DNA of 55,949 nucleotides from Scatosoma sp045613545 (lineage in GTDB: Bacteria > Bacillota > Clostridia > Christensenellales > Borkfalkiaceae). Made by a program: the position numbers and the translations under genes. Below are positions 49,535 to 55,949 of this stretch, one piece after another (position 1 is the stretch's first letter; every line of letters begins with the position of its first letter). Below the pieces are notes generated by a model. The model did no database searches. It was not told the origin of the DNA and saw nothing but the letters and a program-made list of their open reading frames with translations. Where the stretch lies: assembly GCA_045613545.1 (NCBI GenBank), contig JAZLBD010000010.1:1-55949 (forward strand), given 5' to 3'.

Positions 49535-50608
49535 TTAAAATATAAACATAAATAATTTCGTCATAAGGAAGCCAACGAGTCCGCAACCGGGGAAGGTAAG
49601 CACCCAAGTGAGCGCCATTTCTTTGGCAACCCCCCAATTAACCGAACGGAACCGTTTCGCCGCGCCGACGCCCATAATAGAAATCGTCTTTGCGTGGGTC
49701 GTGGATACGGGAAGTCCCGTAAGGGAGCAAACCAAAAGTCCGGCGGATGCGGCGAGGTCAGCGGAAAAGCCTTGATATTTTTCAAGCTTTACCATATCCA
49801 TTCCTACCGATTTGATAATCTTCATACCGCCGATGCTCGTCCCAAGCGCCATCACGGCGGAACAAAGCACCATGAGCCACGGGGGTACGATAAAGGTAGA
49901 TTCCATCTGCCCTTGCGTGAGCGCCATACCAAGCAAGAACACGCCGATAAATTTTTGACCGTCTTGCGCGCCGTGCATAAACGCCGTACCAGCCGCCGCC
50001 ACGATTTCTCCTTTTTCGAAGAAATTATTCAAACGGCGATAATTCATATTTTTACAAATTTTTTGAATGGCTTTCGTGATAAGAAACCCGAATCCAAACC
50101 CAAGCACGAGAGATACGCCGATCCCAATGAGAACCTTTATCCACTCACTACCATTGACACCGCTAAAACTATTATTGACGGCAATCGCGGCGCCAGTAAG
50201 CCCTGCGATGAGCGCGTGGCTTTCACTTGTCGGAATTCCGAACGCCCAAGCCATCACCGCCCAAACGACGATAGCAAACATAGCGGCGGAAAGCGCGATG
50301 CTCGCAATTTGCGTATCGTCGCCAAAGCTCACCATGTTAAAAATAGTGGCGCTTACAGCAGGGGCTAATTTCGTCATGACGAACACGCCCAAGAAATTAA
50401 ACACAGCCGCCATCCAAATAGCCGTTTTCGGCCGTAGCGCTCTCGTCGCTACGCAAGTTGCAATCGCGTTAGGCGCATCCGTCCAACCGTTGACAAGGAT
50501 AACGCCGAGCGTCAAAAGTACCACTACCCAAAGGATAGGAGTTTGTCCAAGCAAGTGGAAAAATTCCCCCAATCCTACTTCCGACGATAAAAGACTCGTT
50601 AGATTCAT
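49535..50608 (-). CDS. pit: inorganic phosphate transporter, PiT family
   Basis: A 357-residue multi-helix membrane protein that takes up inorganic phosphate with a cation. The duplicated PiT signature is visible: GWTDAPNAIATCVATRAL in the N-terminal half and FMHGAQDGQKFIGVFLL in the C-terminal half, with SESHALIAGLTGAAIA and STTHAKTISIMGVGAAK as the matching second motifs. Lacks the large loop of eukaryotic forms. Operon with DUF47; the neighbouring Na/Pi transporter shows that phosphate handling is concentrated here. Confidence 0.96.
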   Translation of the reverse strand: MNLTSLLSSEVGLGEFFHLLGQTPILWVVVLLTLGVILVNGWTDAPNAIATCVATRALRPKTAIWMAAVFNFLGVFVMTKLAPAVSATIFNMVSFGDDTQIASIALSAAMFAIVVWAVMAWAFGIPTSESHALIAGLTGAAIAVNNSFSGVNGSEWIKVLIGIGVSLVLGFGFGFLITKAIQKICKNMNYRRLNNFFEKGEIVAAAGTAFMHGAQDGQKFIGVFLLGMALTQGQMESTFIVPPWLMVLCSAVMALGTSIGGMKIIKSVGMDMVKLEKYQGFSADLAASAGLLVCSLTGLPVSTTHAKTISIMGVGAAKRFRSVNWGVAKEMALTWVLTFPGCGLVGFLMTKLFMFIF

Positions 50609-50682
50609 ACTTCTTTCTTACTTCTCCATTTTAATATTTGCGTATACTTTCCGAAAAATAAAATACGTTTAAGTCAAAAGGA

Positions 50683-52341
50683 TTATACGCTTTCTTGACT
50701 GTGCGCGAGGAAGTTGATATGGTCGCCGACACGTTCCAAATTGGAAACGAGGTTGACGAAAATCGTATTGTTTTCCGGTTTACATTCCCCTTTACTAAGG
50801 CGCGCGATATGTTCGGAAACGAGCCACTTTCTCATATCGTCGATCTCCTCTTCGATCGCATCCGCAGAGGAGAGCAAGCGTTTGTTGCCGTCCAAACAAA
50901 TTTCCTTGACGACGGCGTATTGTTTTTCAATCTTGTCGTACATTCCTTGAATTTTTTCTTCAATCCCCTCCGAGAAAGTGAGGTTTTCCGTGACGGCTTT
51001 TTTGGTGTATTTGGTAAGGTTGTCCGCAAGTTCAGAAATACGCACGATATCTCCAAGATCACTATGGAGCGCGGCAACTTTCTTCTCGTCGCGAAGAGAT
51101 ACGGCGCCAGCGGATACTTGCACCAAATAATCGCTTACGGACGAAGCAATTTTAGAAACGCTCTCGTTGAGGGAACGCACGTCCCCCTCTACGGATACGT
51201 CCTTTTGCACGAAGCCGTCGAACGCCTTTTTTAAGCTCAGCATCGCCATATCCGCCATACGGAAGGTTTCTTTAGTGAGCTGTCCGATGGCAAGGACGGG
51301 GGAGGACAAGAAGCGCTTGTCCATATAAACGAGTTCCCAAGGCTCTTTGCCCGCTTCCGGTTTTTTCTCGGGAACGAGAATCGTAGACGCTTTCACGAGC
51401 AGATTCGTAAACGGCAAGAACATAATCGTACAAACCACGTTGAAGAAAGTGTGGAACATAGCGATTTGCGTGCCTTCGCTTGCAAACCATTTTGCAAAGG
51501 TGACCTCGTAGAAGTTAGCCCCTATCACCCCTTTCGACCAAACGAGCAACATAATGGTAAACAAAAGCGAGCCGATCACATTGAAAAGAAGGTGAATAAT
51601 ACTTGCTCTGCGCGCGTTGATCGAAGTGCCGATCGACGACAAAAGCGCCGTCACGCACGAGCCGATGTTCGATCCTAAAATGATATAGAGCACGGCGTTC
51701 CCACCGCCACCGATGAGAAGACCTTGCGTTGCCATAGCAATGATAATCGTCGTCACGGCAGAAGACGATTGCAAAAGCGCCGTGAACACCGCCCCGAACA
51801 AGAGGAGGAGGAACGGGTTTTGTATCGATTCCAACAAACGAATCACCGCGGGCGATTCCTTATAAGCGCTCATTGCAGACGACATCGTTTCAAGTCCGAA
51901 GAATACGATCCCAAGCCCTGCAATGGCAAGCCCGATGGATTTTACTTTTTCGCTTGTACAAAGCATTTCCATCATAACGCCGATAAAGAGCAATAAGATA
52001 AAGAACGGCGCGATATCAAACGAGCTAAGCGCGGCAATTTGCGCAGTGATCGTCGTACCGATATTGGCGCCCATAATCACAGTCGCCGCTTGGAACAAGG
52101 TCATAATCCCCGCATTGACGAAGCCGACGACCATAACGGTTGTCACGCCCGAACTTTGCACAACGGCAGTGGAAACGGCACCGATCCCAACGCCGACCAT
52201 TTTCTTATTCGAGGTTTTGTTAAACAATTTTTTGAGTCCGTTCCCAGCGATTTTTTCCATATTATCGCTAAGGAGCTTAAAGCCAAGCAAAAATGCACCG
52301 CACCCAGCCAAAATGTTTACGATTGCCTTAAAGACTTCCAT
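50683..52341 (-). CDS. Na/Pi cotransporter with C-terminal PhoU domain
   Basis: A 552-residue NptA-like protein. The N-terminal half has two Na/Pi-cotransporter repeats (KKMVGVGIGAVSTAVVQSSG and GAVFTALLQSSSAVTTIIIA, each with the QSSS/QSSG motif); the C-terminal about 220 residues are a helical PhoU-like regulator. Start at 52341 (AAAGGAAAAAATTT before ATG). It has its own promoter at 52385-52413 with a TATAAT box. Imports or exports phosphate with sodium. Confidence 0.95.
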   Translation of the reverse strand: MEVFKAIVNILAGCGAFLLGFKLLSDNMEKIAGNGLKKLFNKTSNKKMVGVGIGAVSTAVVQSSGVTTVMVVGFVNAGIMTLFQAATVIMGANIGTTITAQIAALSSFDIAPFFILLLFIGVMMEMLCTSEKVKSIGLAIAGLGIVFFGLETMSSAMSAYKESPAVIRLLESIQNPFLLLLFGAVFTALLQSSSAVTTIIIAMATQGLLIGGGGNAVLYIILGSNIGSCVTALLSSIGTSINARRASIIHLLFNVIGSLLFTIMLLVWSKGVIGANFYEVTFAKWFASEGTQIAMFHTFFNVVCTIMFLPFTNLLVKASTILVPEKKPEAGKEPWELVYMDKRFLSSPVLAIGQLTKETFRMADMAMLSLKKAFDGFVQKDVSVEGDVRSLNESVSKIASSVSDYLVQVSAGAVSLRDEKKVAALHSDLGDIVRISELADNLTKYTKKAVTENLTFSEGIEEKIQGMYDKIEKQYAVVKEICLDGNKRLLSSADAIEEEIDDMRKWLVSEHIARLSKGECKPENNTIFVNLVSNLERVGDHINFLAHSQESV

Positions 52342-52384
52342 AAATTTTTTCCTTTCGTATATTCTTCGATTTTTCCCATCGTAT

Positions 52385-52413
52385 ATTATACTATATTTTT
52401 CGACGTTTGTCAC
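52385..52413 (-). promoter_or_regulatory. promoter of Na/Pi transporter gene
   Basis: On the minus strand GTGACA (52408-52413), 17-nt spacer, TATAAT (52385-52390). Confidence 0.75.
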
Positions 52414-52441
52414 TTATATTTTACTAAAAAATACAAAATTT

Positions 52442-53569
52442 TTATTTGATCGTATCTGCGAAACTCCCACCGAGCTTTTCTTTGAGAGCACAAAGCGCCT
52501 TAAAACGGTGAGAAACGGCGTTTTTCTCCTCCGCGGAGGCAACGCCGAACGACTTTTCGAGTTCGTTGCTATAGAAAATACAATCGTACCCAAATCCGCC
52601 CGTCCCCTCTTCTTCCAAAAGGATTTTTCCGTACGTTTTTCCCTCGGCTAAAACGCTACTCCCGTCGGGATAGCAAAGGACGATGGCGCTACAAAAATAC
52701 GCCGAACGATCGGTCTCCCCTTGTAATTTTTCTTTGAGCAAATCCCGATTCTTCTTATCGTCGCCGTGATAGCCACAAAACCGCGCGCTATGCACCCCGG
52801 GAGCACCGCCGAGCGCGTTCACGCAAATCCCGCTATCGTCCGCAAGGGCAGGCACGCCAAGCGCTTTTGCGACGGCGTACGCTTTTAGGTAGGCGTTCTC
52901 GGCAAAGGTTTCCCCCGTCTCCTCTACTTCCTCTAAAAAACCAGCCTCCTTTTGTGAAAGGAATTGTATATCGGGGAAAATCTCCGAAATTTCGCGCAGT
53001 TTATGCTTATTTCCCGTGGCAACCACCACCGTTTTCTTACTTTTCATAGAATCCTCCGTCAAAAGTTTTTCATACGCGATCCGCTTTTCACCGCTACGGG
53101 ATAAAATCACCTCTCCGCAGGCGATAAACCCGTTTTTTTCAAGCGCACGGCGCATAGGCAAATTGTCCTTATGCGTATCTGCGCGCAAACTTTTCCTATT
53201 TTCCGCGCGGGCAAGATTCTCGGCGTATTCGTATAATACCCTCGTCCAACCTTTTCCTCGCGCAAAAGGCGCAACGCAAACGCGATGGATCGCAAAATAC
53301 TCCTCTCCTTTAACAATCCACTCCCCCTTAAAAAGGTGGCGGTAGTTCTCGTCAAAGGGAAAAATCGCCATCGTGGCAACCGCTTCCCCGTTCACCCACA
53401 AAAGATAAGAGGCGGAAGCGGAGAGATCCTCGTTTGCCACTTCGCGGTTTGGATACCCGTCTTGCCACTGATCCACCCCTTGCGCTTTTAGAAAGGCAAT
53501 CCCCTCGCTAAAAAGCTCGCAAAGCAAAGGAATATCCTCCCTCTTCGCCACTTTGATTTCATATTTCAT
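52442..53569 (-). CDS. GNAT acetyltransferase fused to XTP/dITP diphosphatase (RdgB)
   Basis: A 375-residue two-domain protein. Residues 1-172 are a GNAT acetyltransferase (MKYEIKVAKREDIPLLCELF; acetyl-CoA loop RVCVAPFARGKGWTRVLYEY; then ADTHKDNLPMRRALEKNGF). Residues from about 175 are a complete RdgB/HAM1 NTP pyrophosphatase (VVVATGNKHKLREI, ALADDSGICVNALGG, GFGYDCIFY, SHRFKALCAL) that cleans non-canonical XTP, dITP and dUTP. The ATG at 53569 has AAGGTGG upstream. An internal ATG at 53047 has its own GGAGG 5 nt before, so a separate RdgB of 201 residues may also be made. No frameshift or stop separates the two. Confidence 0.9.
   Translation of the reverse strand: MKYEIKVAKREDIPLLCELFSEGIAFLKAQGVDQWQDGYPNREVANEDLSASASYLLWVNGEAVATMAIFPFDENYRHLFKGEWIVKGEEYFAIHRVCVAPFARGKGWTRVLYEYAENLARAENRKSLRADTHKDNLPMRRALEKNGFIACGEVILSRSGEKRIAYEKLLTEDSMKSKKTVVVATGNKHKLREISEIFPDIQFLSQKEAGFLEEVEETGETFAENAYLKAYAVAKALGVPALADDSGICVNALGGAPGVHSARFCGYHGDDKKNRDLLKEKLQGETDRSAYFCSAIVLCYPDGSSVLAEGKTYGKILLEEEGTGGFGYDCIFYSNELEKSFGVASAEEKNAVSHRFKALCALKEKLGGSFADTIK
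53047..53061 (-). promoter_or_regulatory. internal ribosome site and start of the RdgB half
   Basis: On the minus strand GGAGGATTCTATG precedes the rdgB domain (ATG at 53047) inside the fused reading frame: the Shine-Dalgarno relic of a formerly separate gene, or a dual-product gene. Confidence 0.65.
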
Positions 53570-53651
53570 AAACCACCTTTCCCAAAAACCTTTTATAGGC
53601 TTAGTATAGCATAAAAACCGCCCGTGTGTCAATCTTATAAAACGCAAAAAA

Positions 53652-53690
53652 AGAATAGGCGTATTGCGCGCCTATTCTCTTTTTTGTTTT
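53652..53690 (-). terminator. terminator of repeat protein gene
   Basis: Stem AGAATAGGCG/CGCCTATTCT with A- and T-runs on both sides. Confidence 0.88.
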
Positions 53691-53704
53691 GTTGTTATTA
53701 AAGC

Positions 53705-55949
53705 TTATTCAGCGATAACCCAAGCTGCAGATGCAAAGTAGAACGTTACGGGAGCCGTATCTTCAATGAAAATGGAGAACCAGTCACCCGAATAGTTAGC
53801 TGCTGCGATTTGCGCTTTCGTCAACGTGATCGTCACGTATTCGCTCGAGAAGAACGAATCGGGAGAACCGGAAGATACGTGGGAAAGAGCAGATTTGTTC
53901 GTATAGATTTGGAACCAGTTACCTTCTTGATCCATCATCACTGCTTGACCAATTCTGAATTCTGCGTTCTCGCTGGGAGCAGCGCCGTCGTTTCTTTCTA
54001 CTCTGAACGTAATCGTGAAGTAGTCGGTATCTTTGTAGTCTGCAAGACCAGCCAAGACGTTCGACATATCAATCTTCACGCCCGAACGATAGGTACCCGA
54101 GTAGGAACCACCTTCTACCTTGAGCGCGCCGTCAATTTCCGTTCCGGTGGCACCGGTATAACCAGCACCAGCAAGTTCAACATATTGGTTAGCGCTTGCA
54201 GTTAATTCGCCAGCAAACAATACCTTTTCAACCCATTGAACGTCTTTCACGTAGAGTGCTACGGGAGCGTTGTCTTCAATGAAGATCGTGATCCAGTTGC
54301 CGTTGAGGTCGTTTTGAGCCGTCATCGCATCGATTTCGCCTTTCGTAAACGTAAGCGTCACGTATTCACCAACGAATGCGTTGGGAGAACCTTTGGAAAT
54401 GTGAGCAAGACCGCCCTTATCGGAATAAATCCAAGCCCAAGTACCTTCGGTGTCAGCCGTTGCCGTTCTCGTGATTCTAAAATCGTTGTTTCCGGTAAGA
54501 GCACCGCCGGTCGCTTCAATCTTGAGGGTGACTGCCAAGTAGTCGGAAGCCTTGTATTCGTTCCAACCAGCAAACACTCTCGACATATCAATCTTCACGC
54601 CCGAACGGTAGGTGCCGGAGTAGGACGTACCTTCTACCTTGAGCGCGCCGTCAACTTCCGTTCCGGTTGCGCCTGCGTAGCCGTATTGAATCATATCGTT
54701 GTATTGGTTAGCGGAAACGTTCAATGCGCCGAAGAAAGATTCGTACTTCACCCACTTAGCGTCTTTTACGTAGATCGTCGTTTGAGCGCCTGCGTTTTCA
54801 ACGAAGATGGAGATGAAGGAACCGTTAAGGCTGCCTGCTGCAACGATATCAGCCTTCGTCAATACGATTTCAATGAATTCTTCGCCGAAGAATTTCGTTA
54901 CGGAATCAGCGCTGCTATCCACGTTGGGGTTTGAAAGCCACGTATAGCCTGCACCCAAAATCTTGAACCAAGAACCTTCTTGGTTGTTAGGAGCGTGACC
55001 AATTCTCATTTCTACGTTGGAATTAGGCGCATAACCGTCCAATCTTGCAGCCTTTACTTTTACCGTGAAGTAGTCGTTGTCTTTGTATTCGTCCAAAGCG
55101 CCAAAGATATTCGTCATGTCGATACTAACACCCGAACGGTCAGTGGTGCCGCTATAGAAGCCACCCGTGACTGCCGTCACACCGTTTTCAACCGTTGCGG
55201 TTGCGCCGGTATAATCAGCAAACTCAACATATTGGTTAGCGGAAACGTTCAAATCGCCATAATAGGTTTCATATTCGTTCCATTCAGCGGAATAGATCGT
55301 GATCGTGGTTTGTGCGCCACCGCCATAGCCCCAAACTTGCAACCAGCTACCAAGACTCTTTTTGGATTCAAGTTCCGCTTTCGTAATTCTCATTTCTGCG
55401 AATTGACCTACAAATTGCGTAGGATCGCCTGCAGAAGGAACGTGTCCGTATTTACCGCTGTGGTAAATCTGCACCCAGTCTGCACCTGCCATGCTGTTAT
55501 GAGCAGGAGAAAGTTGCGTTCTGATTTCAAACGAGCTAGAAAGCGCTTCGCCGTCCACTCTGTCCACTCTAAGCCATATCGAAAGGTAATCGGAATCTTT
55601 ATAGCTATCGAGATTGTTCATTACGGAAGAGATATCCATATCCAAGCATACGTGATTCAGGTCGGATTCATTACCCGTCACTTTTACTGCGGATTCTTTC
55701 GTGAATTCGCCCGTGTAGCCTGCAGGAACACCAACTTTCACCGTTTCGATGTTTCTTGCATAGCCCCAGTTTGCTTCAGGATTGTTAGGATCTTGAATGG
55801 GTGCCATGGAGATGTTTTCCGTCGACCATGCGATTGCATTTTCGGGAACGTCGTACACTTCAATTTCTTCGCCTACCCATTCCACAGAGTAGATCGTGAC
55901 CGTGGTTTGACCGCCTGCAAATCCTGCATAGATTTGGAACCAGTTGCCA
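53705..55949 (-). CDS. large repeat protein, N-terminus beyond window
   Basis: At least 748 codons remain open to the window edge; the first visible codon in frame is at 55948 and the start is not in the window. A GTG at 55885 reads as internal valine (YSVEW), not a start. The protein is built of about 174-residue repeats: units start near 55775, 55240, 54715 and 54190, each with (L/A)SANQY, GATGTE, YSGTxRSGVKIDM, YKDxDYF and a closing FxSIFxEDxAP. Low-cysteine, Thr/Ser/Gly/Asp-rich composition suggests an extracellular beta-sandwich, perhaps carbohydrate-binding. No C-terminal sorting signal; it ends TFYFASAAWVIAE. Confidence 0.85.
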   Translation of the reverse strand, partial: GNWFQIYAGFAGGQTTVTIYSVEWVGEEIEVYDVPENAIAWSTENISMAPIQDPNNPEANWGYARNIETVKVGVPAGYTGEFTKESAVKVTGNESDLNHVCLDMDISSVMNNLDSYKDSDYLSIWLRVDRVDGEALSSSFEIRTQLSPAHNSMAGADWVQIYHSGKYGHVPSAGDPTQFVGQFAEMRITKAELESKKSLGSWLQVWGYGGGAQTTITIYSAEWNEYETYYGDLNVSANQYVEFADYTGATATVENGVTAVTGGFYSGTTDRSGVSIDMTNIFGALDEYKDNDYFTVKVKAARLDGYAPNSNVEMRIGHAPNNQEGSWFKILGAGYTWLSNPNVDSSADSVTKFFGEEFIEIVLTKADIVAAGSLNGSFISIFVENAGAQTTIYVKDAKWVKYESFFGALNVSANQYNDMIQYGYAGATGTEVDGALKVEGTSYSGTYRSGVKIDMSRVFAGWNEYKASDYLAVTLKIEATGGALTGNNDFRITRTATADTEGTWAWIYSDKGGLAHISKGSPNAFVGEYVTLTFTKGEIDAMTAQNDLNGNWITIFIEDNAPVALYVKDVQWVEKVLFAGELTASANQYVELAGAGYTGATGTEIDGALKVEGGSYSGTYRSGVKIDMSNVLAGLADYKDTDYFTITFRVERNDGAAPSENAEFRIGQAVMMDQEGNWFQIYTNKSALSHVSSGSPDSFFSSEYVTITLTKAQIAAANYSGDWFSIFIEDTAPVTFYFASAAWVIAE

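Noticed and set aside
55883..55885. Start codon of the repeat protein
   Set aside because: The GTG is an internal valine; the frame is open to the window edge and reads repeat sequence upstream of it.

Overview
The window looks like chromosomal DNA of an anaerobic, endospore-forming Clostridia-type Firmicute, probably uncultured. The evidence is the spoIIAA-spoIIAB-sigF sporulation operon, a SCIFF ranthipeptide with its radical SAM maturase (a Clostridia hallmark), a PPi-type phosphofructokinase, DUF4364 and TSCPD proteins, an ECF-type vitamin transporter component next to type III pantothenate kinase, and the pth-mfd-foldase gene order. Promoters are mostly TTGACA/TATAAT-like with 17-18 nt spacers. 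I cannot name the species.

Layout. 1-5.5 kb (minus strand): the 3'-truncated pyruvate phosphate dikinase gene, an acyltransferase-fold protein, and a GH29 alpha-L-fucosidase/amidohydrolase pair. 5.6-8.6 kb: an AT-rich accessory segment with two genes (a CFI-box zinc-ribbon protein and an unknown protein) between tRNA-Arg(CCT) and tRNA-Arg-like fragments, which looks like a decayed integrative element. Codon preference changes across it (CAG/ATA/GAG-rich on the left, CAA/ATC/GAA-rich on the right), so the left end is either a large acquired block or a different assembly source. 8.6-28.4 kb: core and metabolic genes, including pyruvate kinase, RNase P RNA, the scfA-scfB-PLP decarboxylase operon, glutamate dehydrogenase, a two-component system with a HAD phosphatase, a PepV-like dipeptidase, two flavoproteins, a tandem-YegP membrane protein, coaX with an ECF S component, Nudix, an HPr-like protein, DUF4364 and TSCPD. 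28.4-29.5 kb: a small phage remnant between copies of the tRNA-Lys(CTT) 3' end, containing an unusual array of mini-hairpins. 29.5-30.04 kb: six tRNAs.

30.2-45.5 kb: an M3 peptidase lipoprotein, PPi-type PFK, a YjzC-like peptide, a large PrsA/SurA-like foldase lipoprotein, mfd, pth, prs, an operon of CPBP protease, rlmH, M14 peptidase and tadA, and the spoIIA operon. 45.7-47.6 kb: four tRNAs followed by several repeated tRNA-Tyr 3'-end plus terminator modules, a second integration hot spot carrying one small membrane protein. 47.6-55.9 kb: FucO-like lactaldehyde reductase, a phosphate-uptake block (DUF47, PiT, Na/Pi-PhoU), an in-frame GNAT-RdgB fusion, and the C-terminal end of a secreted protein built of about 174-residue repeats that runs off the window.

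How the genes work together: PPDK, pyruvate kinase and PPi-PFK suggest PPi-linked glycolysis, if the left end belongs to the same genome. The fucosidase and FucO hint at fucose use. The phosphate block handles Pi. The least ordinary content is the scfA-scfB-decarboxylase operon, a recurring arrangement in which the ATG lies exactly 6 nt after a -10 box (candidate leaderless mRNAs), a compact structured leader before the ECF-coaX operon, and three tRNA-associated integration scars.
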